DNA of 64,000 nucleotides, from contig NW_026776913.1 in the NCBI RefSeq assembly GCF_030936135.1, forward strand, positions 992,001 to 1,056,000. The letters are read 5' to 3'. The notes beneath the pieces were generated by a model that was given only the letters and a program-made list of their open reading frames with translations, ran no database searches and was not told the DNA's origin. The DNA is from Gavia stellata. Its lineage: Eukaryota > Chordata > Aves > Gaviiformes > Gaviidae. Numbering within the stretch: the stretch's first letter is position 1; each line of letters starts with the position of its first letter. A program made the position numbers and the translations under genes. This document shows, in pieces, positions 49,563 through 62,703 of this stretch.

Positions 49563-50878
49563 AGGATCTTCCCAGGAGACTTTTCAGGAAGCACAGCAAG
49601 GCAGGGGCTGCCTGAAAGGGAAGGATCCTGGTCTTTCACTCTTCTCCTCTGGGTTGTCTGGGTGGGCAATGGCACATAGAAATTAATCTCTCATTTCCGG
49701 AGGAGGCACTGAAATTCCAAGTCTGTTCCTCTTAGAGGTGAATAAAGCGGGGAGTATTGGAAATCACCATGCCGTGGTTACAGACAGCATCAGTGTCACT
49801 TTTCCATCCTCGCCAGGGCTGGTCTGATGTTCCCCTCAGAGCCTGCACACCCAGAGATGCCCCTGGGCAGTGTCCTGCTGCAGGGAGGGCTCTGCAGGGC
49901 AGAGCTGAGCAGGCAGCGGGTGGGATGGGCTGTGTGAGCACTGCCAGGGAGGAGACACAGGGGACAGAGAACCAGCTCCTGGCAGGGACAGCTGCAGGCA
50001 GCAGAGACAGGGACGGGGTTGGGAGGACACTGCAAACAAGCACAGGGGGAGGGTGCGCTCAGGCAGCTCTCTTTCTGTGTTTCCCTGCAGATGTCTGCTG
50101 GGCACTGTCTGCGGGGCAATGAGCTGACTCTCTCTGTAGAACCTCCCATCGGAGGGACCCCCGAGTCTCTGCTTTGCCTGTCCTGCAGGGCTTGCAAGCT
50201 GCCCCCCAGAAAGGCGCAGCTCTGCTGTGGGATCCTCGGGAGTGCGGAGCCTTTCCTTGGGGGTCGGCACTCTCCTCGCAGAGTCAGTTGCTTCTCTCTG
50301 GGAGGGGTCGTGTCCTGCCCTCTCCATCACACCTCCACCTCTGGGCTGGGCTGGAGAAGAGTTTGCAGAGCTGTCCTGTGAAACAGGACTCCTCTGGTCT
50401 CATCAGAGTGCAGGTTTAGGGTTTTTTTAAAAGAGTAATTTGTGTGTGAAGGCATCTTCAAGGTGGCAAAATGAAAACACAGGGCAGATGGGAAAAGGGC
50501 TGATGGACACTGCAGCTCTGTGAAAAAACATAGACAAAATTGTAAGAAAGTCATGTTAAGCCTCTCTGCCACAGCCCACGTTCTCCCATGAGTCATGAGT
50601 GCAGATATTGAACTTTTCCATGAAAGGTGGATTACATCTGACATCCCCTGTGAACATCAGAGTTGTCACAAACCAGCTCCCATGTACCCACTGCAGCAGA
50701 GCAAAGCTGACTCCTCAGCAGCAGAAGGGCAGAGCTCCTGCTCCTCACAGCACACTCAGCCAGCACAAACTAGAGAATGGAAATGTATTCCAACTGCGGG
50801 GGGATTTCTATGAAAAATTGAGTGGATTTTCTTCGAGAAATCTGTCCTAAATTTTTCCTGTCTTTTCCTTCTTTGGAC
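49563..50878. other. Predicted intron of OR-4
   Basis: No coding signal. The part 50281-50590 is shared with arm A; 49600-50280 is shared in part with the OR-3 unit instead. Confidence 0.5.
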
Positions 50879-50903
50879 AGAACTTAAGACCAGGAAACAG
50901 CCA
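50879..50903 (+). promoter_or_regulatory. Splice acceptor and 5' UTR end of OR-4
   Basis: TTTTCCTTCTTTGGACAG ends at 50880, 23 nt before the ATG. Confidence 0.6.
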
Positions 50904-51827
50904 ATGTCCAACAGCAGCTCCATCACCCAGTTCCTCCTCCTGGCATTCGCAGACACGCAGGAGCTGCAGCTCTTGCACTTCTGCCTCTTCCTGGGCATCT
51001 ACCTGGCTGCCCTCCTGGGCAATGGCCTCATCATCACCGCCATAGCCTGCGACCACCACCTCCACAGCCCCATGTACTTCTTCCTCCTCAACCTCTCCCT
51101 CCTCGACCTGGGCTCCATCTTCACCACTCTCCCCAAAGCCATGGCCAATGCCCTCTGGGACACCAGGGCCATTTCCTATGCAGCATGTGCTGCCCAAGTA
51201 TTCCTACTTGTATTTTTTATGTCAGCAGATTTTTATTTTCTCACCATCATGGCCTATGACCGCTACATTGCCATCTGCAAACCCCTGCACTACGGCACCC
51301 TCCTGGGCAGCAGAGCTTGTGTGAAAATGGCAGCAGCTGCCTGGGGCAGTGTTTTTTTCTATGCTGTGCTGCACACGGCCAATACATTTTCACTACCGCT
51401 CTGCCAAGGCAATGCCTTGGACCAGTTCTTCTGTGAAATCCCACAGATCCTCAAGCTCTCCTGCTCAGACGCCTACCTCAGGGAAGTTGGGCTTCTTGTG
51501 GTTAGTGTTTCTTTTGCTTTTGGGTGTTTTGTTTTCATCGTTCTGTCCTATGTGCAGATCTTGAGGGCTGTGCTGAGGATCCCCTCTGAGCAGGGACGGC
51601 ACAAAGCCTTTTCCACGTGCCTCCCTCATCTGGCCGTGGTCTCCCTTTTTATCAGCACTGGAGTGTTTGCCTACCTGAAGCCCCCCTCCATCTCTTCCCC
51701 ATCCCTGGACCTAGTGGTGTCATTTCTGTACTCGGTGGTGCCTCCAGCAGTGAACCCCCTCATCTACAGCATGAGGAACCAGGAGCTCAAGGATGCCCTA
51801 AGGAAACTGATGACTTGTTGCTTTTAA
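50904..51827 (+). CDS. Olfactory receptor, OR14-like (OR-4, arm B inner copy)
   Basis: Intronless, 307 residues, the standard length. NSSS at 3, TM1 at about 24-48, PMYFFLLNLS at 56-65, conserved Cys at 95, MAYDRYIAIC at 116-125, SCSD at 186-189, KAFSTCLPHL at 234-243, PLIYSMRN at 285-292. The start MSNSSS lies 23 nt after a splice acceptor. It is the mirror partner of OR-2, but differs from it at about 30 residues, including IVL-to-FTL type changes in TM2 and TM3, and lacks the OR-2 C-terminal extension. No sign of decay, so it is the best candidate for an ordinary working receptor in the window. Confidence 0.92.
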   Translation: MSNSSSITQFLLLAFADTQELQLLHFCLFLGIYLAALLGNGLIITAIACDHHLHSPMYFFLLNLSLLDLGSIFTTLPKAMANALWDTRAISYAACAAQVFLLVFFMSADFYFLTIMAYDRYIAICKPLHYGTLLGSRACVKMAAAAWGSVFFYAVLHTANTFSLPLCQGNALDQFFCEIPQILKLSCSDAYLREVGLLVVSVSFAFGCFVFIVLSYVQILRAVLRIPSEQGRHKAFSTCLPHLAVVSLFISTGVFAYLKPPSISSPSLDLVVSFLYSVVPPAVNPLIYSMRNQELKDALRKLMTCCF

Positions 51828-52065
51828 GAAGCAGCAATGATCTGCCCATGTTCTACTGCATATCCCTTGTCTCGTAACTCATTACATGCCCAGACTCTCT
51901 TTGGTAGGTTTTTTTCTTTGGTTTCTTTGGGTTTTAGCTTTTCTTGGTTGTATTAATGCTGTCCACAAAAAGGAAGTCATTCTTTATCCTATTTCTATTT
52001 CAGTATCTGCCTGTCCTGTGTGACCCAGAGACTTTGTGTAAATTGGGAGCTGTGTCTTTAAACAA

Positions 52066-52071
52066 AATAAA
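52066..52071 (+). terminator. Poly(A) signal of OR-4
   Basis: AATAAA in AACAAAATAAAGGACC, about 240 bp after the stop and shared with OR-2. Confidence 0.6.
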
Positions 52072-53344
52072 GGACCCTGCTCCGGGTGGTTTGTCTGAGA
52101 TCCTTTCTCTGAGATCTTCTCTGGAGCCGTGGGGCAGTGTCTGAGTGCTGAAGGTGAAGGGGGCAGTAGGCACCCGGAGCTGGGTCTGCCTCCCAGCATG
52201 ACCAGCATGACCCTGCGGACTCACCCCATGGCCCTGGGCTCCACAGCCTGGGGAGGGGGTGCAGGAGTGGCTGGCCAGGCCAGCCTAGATGTGCTCGCTA
52301 GGGAAAAGGCTCTGTGGGGAGATGGGAAGTGCGAGCAGAAGAGCAGGGCACTGTGTGTGTGCAGGGGAGACATGGAAAGAGAAACCCTTTGCTGAGGGTG
52401 GCAGCTGGGGGCATGCTGCCCTGTCCCTGGGGCAAAAGGACCTTCCTGAGCATCCCCTGGGCCAATTCTCTCATGCTGTCCTGGGCAGCAAGTTTGGCAC
52501 CTGGGGCTGCAAGCTGCCTGCAGCGGAGATCTCCTCAGCGTGCCGGCTGGATGGACATTCTCACTGGCCTCCATTTCCTGCTGTGGGACCAGTCAGAGAC
52601 ATGAAGGACCAGCAGACAGGGTCTGGCCTGTGCCCGTGTTCGCTGGACACCCCGGGCAGCTGCCCCAGGGCAGTCGTCACACACCAGCCAATAACCACCA
52701 CCATGTCCAGCACTGGCCTCTCAGCCCAGCTCGGAGAGGTTGCTTGTCCCTCCACAGAGGGACACCGAATGACCAGGTCAGAAGTCCAGGTTTGCATTGT
52801 ACAGACGAGACGTAAGCATGCACATGGTGTGCGTGTGGGGAGATGAACCCGAGTGAGCACAAATGCCATCAGCTCTTCCTGCGGGTGCCATGAAGGCCTC
52901 TGGGACAGACAGTGTCTCAAGGTCACTTCACTTTGAGAGTAACATCCCCTGGGAAAGCACCTGGATGCAGCACTGGGATGTGCTTCATTTAACCCACGTC
53001 CCCGTGTCCATTCCTCATGCCATGGAGCATCTCAGACGAGTGCAGAGCAGGGCGATACACCGCAGGGCTGAGGTGCCTCCCAGCCTCTGGGAGCAGCAGC
53101 AGGAGGTCAGAGAGACACTGTGACTGCTGCAGTGCACTGCCTCTGCACGTGCAAGGCAAGGACTCCTCTCTCTGATCACCCTTGTGTGTACGAGGATTGC
53201 AAGAGACCAGCTGAGACATGGGCACCTGGCAGAGCTCCGACATTTCTGTGTGTGACTCCAAGAACAAATTTCCATTTTCACAGCTACATTCATCTCAGCT
53301 GCCTTGGCCAGGCTCATAGCAAGTGCTCCTGACTGCTACGTCAC
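52072..53344. other. Non-coding part of arm B
   Basis: Mirror of about 25800-27250, with the 185-bp gap at 52593. No gene recognised. Confidence 0.45.
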
Positions 53345-53790
53345 CCTTGCCTGTGATTCTGGATTGTGACCTCAAAAGTGCCGGAGCAATCATGGAGGTT
53401 CTGTGGTCCTTGGAAAAAGCAGACGTCAAACCCCTCTTCAAGAAGGGCAGGGATGAGGACTGACAGAATTGCAAGTGGCCTGCCTACCTCAGACTCTAGG
53501 AGGACATGGGGCAAGTTGTCCTGCAGCCATCTCCAGGCCCTTGAAGGACAAGAAAGGCATTGCTGAACCAGAATGGTTAGGGGAAACGAGGGCACGTTGT
53601 GTACTTGGCCTTTTGCAAGTCCTTTGACATCATCTCCCAGAGTCTCCTTAGAGCCGGATTGATGCTCTCCAGTCTGAAGAAGTGGATGGTAGGGTGGGTG
53701 GGAAGTTGGCTGGATGGTGAGGCCCAAATGTCATCAGCAGTACAAAGTCTTTTTAGAAGCCAGTCATACCCAGAATCCCTCAGTGATTAG
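53345..53790 (+). mobile_element. Decayed CR1 reverse transcriptase fragment (arm B)
   Basis: Mirror of 25355-25800. YLAFCKSFDIISQSLL and VLWSLEKADVKPLFKKGRDED are readable in different frames. Confidence 0.7.
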
Positions 53791-54049
53791 CATTTGGGCC
53801 AACACTCTTGAATGTCCTTATTATCCCCCCACATGGTGGAGCCCCATCCAGGAAGAGGGCATGGATATGGGTTGGCATGTGCCTTCTGCCTGAGTACCTG
53901 ACGGGACAGCAGCAGGCATAGGGCTCGTTTGTGCCTATCCAAGAAGCTGAAAGGCCAGGGAAAGTCACATGGTTTAGAAGATCACAGTGAGGTCACTTTT
54001 GTCAGCTCAGGTGAAAGGCCACAAGAAGGCTGATGAGTTAGGTCGCCTG
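53791..54049. other. Short non-coding stretch (arm B)
   Basis: Nothing recognised beyond arm homology. Confidence 0.4.
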
Positions 54050-54952
54050 CTTGGAGGGTGCTTTCTGAGAATTTTGAGCTTTCCTTGGAGGTGGGAAAAA
54101 GCAGGAGAGAGAAAAGCTGCTACAAAGTGCAGCTTGGAAAGTGGAGCCTGGACATGAGGAAGAAGAAATGTCACTCGAAGGGTAGAGCTGTGGTGCAAGA
54201 GGTCACCCAGTGAGAGTTGGTGATCAGACCATGGCTTTGTGTTTCAACGAACGGCTGGTGAGGGTGGGGAGACGTCAGTGAAGGCAGAGAAATGTCCAGG
54301 GGAGAGCAAGGTGAAGAAGCAAGATGGATGTCTACAGGCTGCAGGAAAACAGGGGCAGGCGTGGGACAGCCTGTGATGGAAACTGCCAAGGGCGCTGGCC
54401 AGGCTGGAAGACACGAACAGAACCCAGGTCTTTGTCCTCTGGGCTATGGCAGTTGTCTGTGCCACCAAGGGCTGTGAGAAGACATGTTGTCCTCATGGCA
54501 CTGGAGCCTCATTTCCTCCTTGCAACCCCATGGGGAAGCTGGGGGTGTTGTTCCATTGTCCTGCACTGGGCATTGCAGACCCCACATCCACTGCCCCAGG
54601 AAGGGCCCTGACCCACGTGTGAGGGACAGGATCCCCCTTCCCATGGGCCGGGGGTCAGGGCTTGGCCTTTGTGCTCCATGTAACAATCCAAGGGCTTTGT
54701 CAGCGTCAGAGCCACCTGCACAGTGCCTTTGCCTACCTGCAATCACAGCCTCCAATTATCGGCTCTAACGAGTCCCTGGGGAGGCTTTGTCAGTAATGGC
54801 CCTCAGTGGGGCCCAGTAATGCTTCAGAGTATTTTAGGTTTGTCTTCTGCCTTTGTCTCCTTGAGGGGATTGTTCAGTCTCTTCTCAGTACCTGAGGCTC
54901 CTGGAGTCAGCACTACATACACCATGGGGCTCATTAAAATGCAGAAAGCGCT
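54050..54952 (-). repeat. Block R, copy in arm B
   Basis: Mirror of 24195-25095, and inverted homologue of 30060-30965. Confidence 0.75.
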
Positions 54953-56965
54953 AACGAGCTATGCCTCTTCTATAGTTTTCTTCAGGTCTTCAACATTTGT
55001 ATAGCCAATTAGAGAGGTAGGTACCTACCCTGAAGTAGCATAGCTAGCTCATCCTTTTCAATGAGCAATCTGAAGATGTGATCGGAGAATTCTCCAGTTG
55101 ATATGGATGCAGAGTGTCTCCTAAAGAGGTGTGGACAGGTAGGAAAAGCAGTCCCTCGAGGCCAGACACGGTATGGACAACCTTGCTCCTCACCTCTCCA
55201 ACCCTGCCATTGCTCTCGTTGGCCACCGGGGACTTGCATCACTTTTCTTTACATCAGACTTCTCCACCAAAGTCTGCACCTGAATATTACAGCTGCTTTG
55301 CAGCAATTCCTACCTGCTCTCCATGGAGAACTGCATGGAAACAGGGTTCTTTAATTGGGGGAAAGAAAAAAGAAGAAAAAGTAAAACACAAGAGAACTTA
55401 ATCCACAATAAACACACTTCTCAGCTGTATGGTTACTTTTGGCAGCTTCCCACGAGGTTCACCATCCCAACTGAAGAGTTGCCTATGGGAGTATGAGGGA
55501 GAGTACTGAAAGACAATGACGCTTTACCTCCCTGGGGCTCAAAGCAGGGTGATAGGTGAGAGGGATCTGAATGATCAAAGAGTAAGAGGAGGAAAACCTC
55601 TGGAGAACAACGGAAAGTGCGCATGTCCAGATCGGCTTCTGGAGAGATGAATTCAGACATGGGGAGTATGATCAGGACAGGCAGAAACACCTGGAAGGTT
55701 AGGGAGATTAAATACACAGCATGACAGACAGAGTAGTGGCAATGCAAGCACAGGGCAAGATCAGGATTTCTTCTCCTGCAATAAATACACAGTCTCAAAA
55801 GTCCCATTTTGGCAGGATGGAAAATACAGTGACATTTTATTGAAAGTACTGAAACATTGCAGCTGGTAAAAAGATGCTGGAGTTTTTTTCTTTCTTTTTA
55901 TAAAGTATTGAGAGCAGTTCCCAGGTTTTCAGGCAGAGCTCCGGGGTCTGACCATAAGCAGCCAGTGCCACCTCGAGAGCTGTATCTGAGGTACTTGCTG
56001 GGGCATGTAAAGGACCACTTCCCCTCCTGGTCCAGACCTATGGCCTTACCAGTACCAGAGCCCCAAGACCCCACAGTTTCTCCAGGCGATGCTTTGGACC
56101 ACCTGCTCCCTCCAGGAGTCAAGTCCCAGAGCCCCGGCACTCTCTGGCATGCAGTCCAGACTTAAGGTCTCTCTGGTACCTCCTTCCCAGGCCCCTTATC
56201 CTACTCACTGGCTACTCCAGCCTGATGTTGGCTAGCAGTTACACACACTGACACGCACATCCACATGATATGCAGGCACTTGGGTCTCTCCAGTTGATGC
56301 CCCACAGGCACGTGAGCCCCTCTGACTTGTGGTCCCCCCTCCAGGGGCTGGCACTCACACCTCCACACGCACAAAGGGCACAGATCCCCCTCACCCCAGC
56401 AAGTAGTGAAATGGAGTTTAACAAGAAGGCAGGACAGGCTGGGGCCATCAGTTGCAGGGCATGGCAGGACAAGTGTACTTACCAGCAACCTCCTTCATCG
56501 TGACCAGTTATTTTTAGCCCTATTTCATCCCCAAACAACCTCAAGTCCTCCCTTTCCCTGCCATCGGTCCTTTCCTCGAAATCCCATTGGAAGTCTTCAT
56601 TACGTGAAATAGGAACCGGGTTTGCAGTTCCACTTTCAAGAAGACAAAGACAAAAAGTATGAGTAAAAGCATGAGCATTCAATTGCAGTAGCTGAATCTA
56701 CTCATGACCCCTCCAGTAAGGGGAAGCCCCGGGACCTGGCAGGGGAGCAGCAGGGGATTACCAGGCACAGCCGAGTGTCTGCCCATGGTCAAGGCTTCAG
56801 CAAGGGGTCGGTCACAAAGGGTTTTTTCTAGGAAGCGGGGAGGATAGGCTGTGCATACACACCGTGAACTATGATATGTTCTCTAGCTGTGTGGAGTCAA
56901 CAAGATGTGTCCACTTTAGCAAGTGTCTTTGCCTCATAAGCGCAAGCTCGCTAAATTTCTGGCCA
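54953..56965. other. Non-coding part of arm B, no gene recognised
   Basis: Mirror of 22166-24194, with scattered substitutions and small indels. Confidence 0.45.
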
Positions 56966-57543
56966 TGTAGTATCTGCAATGGCATCAGCATCTTCAAGGG
57001 GGTCTCCATCGGTAAGTTGCATCTGAAATTGGACTTGCATCTTCAATGCCATCTGCTGTGGTATCTGCAGCTGCAGTGGTGTCTGACACAGACCGGTGAT
57101 GTCTGTAATGGTATCTGCATCTGCCATGGCATCTCCAGTGGCATCGATGCCAGTACCTTCAAAGGAATCTTCAAAGGCACCTGCATCTCCAATGGTGTCT
57201 GCATCTGCAATGGTATCTGCAATGGAACTGCATCCTCAATAGCATCTCCATCAGCAATTGCATCTGAAACTGTATTTCCATCTGCAGTGGCATCTGCACC
57301 AGCATTGGCAATGTTATCCACAATGGTATCTCCGTCCGCAGTGATGGCTGCATTGGAGAGCTGTAGCTGACAGGACAGTTGCACACCCACCATTCCGGAT
57401 GCAGATACCTTTGCAGATGCCGTGGCAGATTCTTTCCCACTGCAGATGCAGAGGCCATTGCAGATACTGATCCCGTTGCAGATATCCATAGCATCACACA
57501 CCCCCATGCAGATACCAACACCATTACAGATGCACACACAGCA
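56966..57543 (-). repeat. 12/18-bp minisatellite, arm B
   Basis: Mirror of 21575-22165. The units read TGCAATGGCATC and TGCAATGGTATC on the plus strand, with small length differences from arm A. Confidence 0.85.
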
Positions 57544-57995
57544 CAGCGGGCATTATCCCCCCTCCTCAGCACCGCTCAGAACACATATACACAACACCGC
57601 GCTGCGTACAGGGTCTCAGGAAGAAGTGACCTCTTGCTGGCCTCTGTCCTCTACTGGCCTCTGACTCTGGTTCCCACAGGCCCTGCCCTCCTCCTGCCTC
57701 CCCAAGGGGCCAAGGAGCTCAGAACTGGGAGAAAGCGGGCACAACGCTGCTAAAGAAACCTTCTGCTGGGGATAAGCAAGTTGAGTCCTGCATGGAAAGG
57801 AGGCACGGTCATCTCTGTGAGGGCAAAAATACCCTCCTGACCACTGCAACAGCCTCACTCACAGCCAATACTGCATTTGGTGGACAGGGACAAAAGAAAT
57901 CCATTCACTGCCTCCAACACGGAAACAGCTTCAACATGGACCTGACTAGAGTTTTCCCCACCCTCTTGCAGAAGGGGATAAGGAGCCACCAAGAA
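57544..57995. other. Spacer between minisatellite and CR1 (arm B)
   Basis: No gene seen; mirror of 21123-21574. Confidence 0.45.
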
Positions 57996-59278
57996 AATCA
58001 CAGAATCACGGAATGAGAGGGGTTGCAAGGGACCTCTGGAGATCATCTAGTCCAACCCCCCCACCAGAGGAGGTTCACCTACAGCAGATTGCACAGGAAT
58101 GCTTCCACGTGAGTTTTGAATATCTCCAGAGAAGAAGACTCCAAAACCTCTCTGGGCAGATTGTTCCAGGGCTCTGACACCCTCAAAGGAAAGAAGTTCC
58201 TCCTCATGTTACGATGGAACTTCCTATGACCATGTTTGTGCCCACTACCTCTTGACCTGTCACTGGGCACCACTGAAAAAAGACTGGCCCCATCCTCCTG
58301 GCACCCACCCCTTAACTATTTCTAAGCATTGATAAGATCCCCCTCAGTCTTCTCTTCTCCAGACTAGAAAGACCCAAGACCCTCAGTCTTTCCTCCTAAG
58401 AAAGATGTTCCACTCCCCTAATCATCTTCGTAGCCCTTTGCTGGACCCTCTCCAGCAGCTCCCTGTCCTTGAACTGGGGAGCCCAGAACAGGACACAGTT
58501 CTCCAGATGCGGCCTCACCAGGGCAGAGTAGAGGGGGAGGATAACCTCCCTCGTCCTGCTAGCCACAGTCTTCCGGATGCAGCCCAGAATGCCATTGGCC
58601 TTCTTGGCTACAAGGGCACATTGGTGGCTCGTGGTCATCCTGTTGTCCCCCAGGACTCCCAGGTCCCTTTCCACAGAGCTGCTCTCCAGCAGCTCAGCCC
58701 CTAACCTGTGCTGATGCAGGGGGTTATTCTACCCCCGGTGCAGTGCCCTACACTTGCCTTTGCTGAATTTCATCAGGTTCCTCTCTGCCCAACTCTCCAG
58801 CCTGTCCAGGTCACGCTGAATGGCAGCGCAGCCTTCCGCCGTATCCACCACTCCTCCCAGTTTTGTGCCTTCAGCAAACTTGCTGAGGGCACACTCTATC
58901 CCTTCATCCAGGTCATTGCTGAATATATTGAACAGGACTGGACCCAGTACTGACCCCTGGGGAACACCACTTGTGACAGACCTCCAACTAGACTCTGGGC
59001 CACTAATCACAGCCCTCGGAGCTCTGTCTATCAGCCAGTTCCAAATCCACCCCACTGTCCATTCCATCACACTTCCTAAGCTTGCCTCTGAGGATGATGT
59101 GGGAGACGGTGTCGAAAGCCTTGCTGAAGCCAAGGCAGACCACATCCACTGCCCTCCCCGCATCTATCCATCCAGACATGTCATCGTAGGAGGCTATCAG
59201 ATTGGTCAGACATTACTTTTCTTGGTGAATCCATGTTGACTACTTCTGATAACCTTCTTTTCCTCCTGGTGCTTTGAG

Positions 59279-59869
59279 GTGACGCCCAGAACGAGCAGCA
59301 CAGGGAATAAACACGAAGAATTGGAGATCTGTGTGCGGTCGCAGGGCCATGATCTCATTGCAATGACTGAGACATGGTGGGATAGCTCACATGACTGGAA
59401 TGTTGTCATGGATGGCTGTGTTCTTTTTAGGAAAGATAGGCCAGCAAGGGGAGGTGGTGGAGTTGCTCTTTATGTGGAGAGTGCAACTGGAATGTATCGA
59501 GCTCTCCCTGGGGGCAGATGAGGAGCGAGTTGAGAGCTTGTGGGTAAGGATTAAGGGGCAGGCTGACATGAGAGATGCTGTTGTGGGTGTTGATTACAGG
59601 CCACCTGATCAGGGTGGGGAAAATGATGAGGCCTTCTACAGAGAGCTGAGAGTCATCTCACCATCACAGGTCTCAGTTCTCCTGCGAGATTTCACTCACC
59701 CTGATACCTGCTGGGAAGTCTTCACAGCCAGGCATTTACAGTCCGGGAGGTTCCCCCAGTGTATTGATGATAACTTTTTGACTCAGGTGGTGGAGGAGCC
59801 AACAAGGAGAGGTGTTCTACTGGACCTAGTACTGACAAACAAAGAGTGACTGGTGAGGGACATGAAGGT
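59279..59869 (+). mobile_element. Inverted CR1 endonuclease segment (arm B)
   Basis: LIAMTETWWDSSHDWN, then GVDYRPPDQGGENDEAFYR and LDLVLTNKE on the plus strand, opposite to the surrounding CR1. The frame is open from 59391 to 59849. Confidence 0.8.
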
Positions 59870-60398
59870 TGGGGGCACCCTCGGCTGTACTGGGCCAAAG
59901 CTTCTAGTTCCTCTTGTTTATTCTGCATGCTGCACGCATTAGTATAAACACACTTCAAATGTGCTCCATTGTACTCAGCACATCGTGGAGCAGACTGAAG
60001 GACCTCGCTAGCACAGCATCCCTCCAACATTGGTGTGCCCCCCCCAGGTTTATCTCTGGTGAGCCTGGTTTTATCCCTTTCCCCCTTCAAATCCAATTTA
60101 AAGCTCTTTCAAGGAGCCCTGCTAGCTCCTCGGCAAAGATTCTTTTCCTCTTCTGGGACAGGTGTACCCCATCTGTTGCCAGCAGGCCTGGTGTTGTGTA
60201 GATCGACTCATGATCAAAAATCCCCAAATCCTGCTGGTGACACCAGGCTCAGAGCCAGGTATTGATCTGCTGGCTCGTCCTGTTTCTTTCTTCATCATTT
60301 CCTGCAACTGGAAGGACAGAGGAGAGCACTACTTGTGCCTCTGATCCCTTAACCAGTCATCCCAAGGCCCTGAATTCTCTCTTGATTGCCCTTGGACT

Positions 60399-60586
60399 TC
60401 TTATTGCAACTTATTGGAACAGGCTGCCCAGGGAGGTGATGGAGTCACCAGCACTGGAGGGGTTCCAGGAACCTGTGGACGTGGCACTGCGGGACATGTT
60501 TAGTGGGCATGGTGGTGTTGTGGTGATGGTTGGACCTGGTGATCTTACAGGTCTTTTCCAACCTTAATGATTCTGTGATTCTGTGA
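60399..60586 (+). mobile_element. Nested CR1 3' end (arm B)
   Basis: Mirror of 18528-18715; ends ACCTTAATGATTCTGTGATT on the plus strand. Confidence 0.75.
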
Positions 60587-61324
60587 TTCATTGCTGCTGA
60601 CATGAAAAAGCAAGAATGGATGATAATGCGAGGGCTGTACCAGGGTAGGAATTTTTCCCATCACATCTTTAACGCAGACCCTAGGGAGGCAGCAGACTTC
60701 CCAAAGAAGTGGGTCCAGTCTGCCTGTTGGGCCTTCTGTTCCCCTCAGGAGAGAGTCTCCTATGACAGTGGCCCATCTTTTTCTCTTTATGGAAGTGGTT
60801 TTGACACAGGGAGTAGTCTGACTTAACCTTGGGGACACCTTCAACCTAGATGAAACTTCGTCCTCGTCATTATTGGGTTCCACTTGCAGATTCTCGTACC
60901 TGTTGTGCAAGGACACCTGGGAAGGTGGGGTAGTGATGGAGGAGATGCGTCTGTTGTGCCAGGCAGGAACCTGTCGCCGTTTCCCCCTATCCCTTGAGTG
61001 ACCGCGTTCAGCCAGGTGGAGAGAGGATAGGGAATCCTCCATATGATGTGTCCGGTCTGCCTGACAGGCTTGTTCCAGGAAAGGTAGGGTGTGTTTCCAG
61101 CATGTTCCCAATGGACCTCTGTCTGCAAAGACTCGACAGTCACAGTGGATGCAGAGTTTAGAGAGGCCATGGCGTTCTGCTGGGTAGATACCATATCTCC
61201 CTGGTCAAGCCAGTGGAGTTACAGCGCCCTTCCTGCACGCCCTTCCACGTGAACTGCCCCGCAAACTGCCGTGCCACGCCCTTTCTGATGCACCACACCG
61301 CATTTGTCTGCCCTGCTCGTGGTA

Positions 61325-62697
61325 CTCCCTAGGGTTTTATTTTATACATGTGGGGGCTTGGCCACCACCGCTCCTGGCCCTACCCAGGTCTCGTTGGCCG
61401 CTGTCACGTTAGCTGCTGGCTTCTGATGGGTCTCTCCACTCCCCTGAGGTGTCCCTGGTTCAGGAAAGCCCCTGTACACTCTATACCCTGTACAGTGCTA
61501 GAGTGCTGCACTGCAGATCATGCCTGCACCAGAGCTGCTCACCTCAGCCACCATCACAACCCATCTCCAAGGACAGCCTGGTCAGGATGTCCTGGGAGCA
61601 TGCAGGCGGGCCATGGTGGTCAGCTACAAGCAAAGACATGCACTGCAGGTGCCTGCATGGGCTCAGAGCAGGGCACGAGGAGACACCCTACACCCAGCAC
61701 AGAGGCCCCGTGGCAGTGCCCGTTGGCTGACACCGAGCTGGGGACTGTGGGACAAGAAGATGAGACCTTTGCAGCTGAGTGGTCCCCACATGGTCCCAGA
61801 GCCCCACAGTGCAGGCGCTGCATGGACCAGAGAGCATCAAAGGACAGGGAAACACTCCCCCGACACAGTCCACACAGCAGTCCTCTGTGCCTGCTCCCCC
61901 AGCAGCCCCCTATGTGCAGCCCCCCACCACTGCCTCCCCTGCACAACCTCCGTCGTGTCCCATGGGACCACCAGCAGACAGCCCTGCTGTGGGATCCGGG
62001 GGTCTGGCCCAGGTGAGAGGCTGGGCAGAGCTGGCCATGCCCCAGTACCCTGAGCCCAGCAGGAGGACGGAGCTGGCCACGCAAGAAAGGCCCCTCCCCA
62101 GGGCTGGGGTCTATGGGCAGACATGGGAAAATGCCCCGCTCTGCTCCCTGCCAGCCCTGCTCCCCAGGACAGCATGAGAGCCCAGGCCCTGGGGCTCCTC
62201 AGGCAGCTCCCGCATTTCTCCACTCCCCCTTCCCTGTGCCTGCTGCGTCCTCACTGGCTCCCATGGGACTGCAGAGTCTTGGTTTGTCGGTACCTGGGTT
62301 TAGCGCTTTACACTGGGGGACTTCACCTCTGAGGGGGTTTCACCTTCTGAGTCCCCATTCACAGCCCACCCCAGGGCACATGGAGAGTGCCTGTCCTCTC
62401 CTGAGCCCTCCACATTCCTTTCCAGAGGCACTGACAGCTGCTATCAGCCCTGTCATACCTCTGGCAGCCGGAGGAAGGGGACTGGGAGCTCACGCACCAT
62501 CTCCACTGCCTCTGGACACCAGGAAGGTGGTTTTCAGACAAGTTCTTAGTGTCCCAGGTGTGATTCGAACAAATGGTCACAAACACAGTGAGAACAGAAG
62601 GAGAAAACTTCCAAAGGTCCAATTCCTTTGGACTGTTGTTGGCTTGAGCTTTACAACGAAAGCTCAGCCGTCAGGCACTGCACTCAGGAGACTGCCT
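61325..62697. other. Non-coding part of arm B, almost identical to arm A
   Basis: Mirror of 16417-17789. Long stretches show no difference in translation between the arms in any frame. No gene recognised. Confidence 0.5.
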
Positions 62698-62703
62698 TTT
62701 ATT
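62698..62703 (-). terminator. Poly(A) signal of OR-5
   Basis: AATAAA on the minus strand, mirror of 16411-16416. Confidence 0.55.

Larger units (their letters stand above)
57996..61324 (-). mobile_element. CR1 LINE with ORF1 esterase, rearranged (arm B)
   Basis: Mirror of 17790-21122 with the same structure: ORF1 start at 61194 (minus), esterase WATVIGDSLLRGTE, inverted endonuclease segment, RT, and 3' end at about 57996. The RT catalytic box reads [10 protein letters not shown] here instead of FADD. Several frame breaks differ from arm A, showing independent decay after duplication. Confidence 0.85.
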
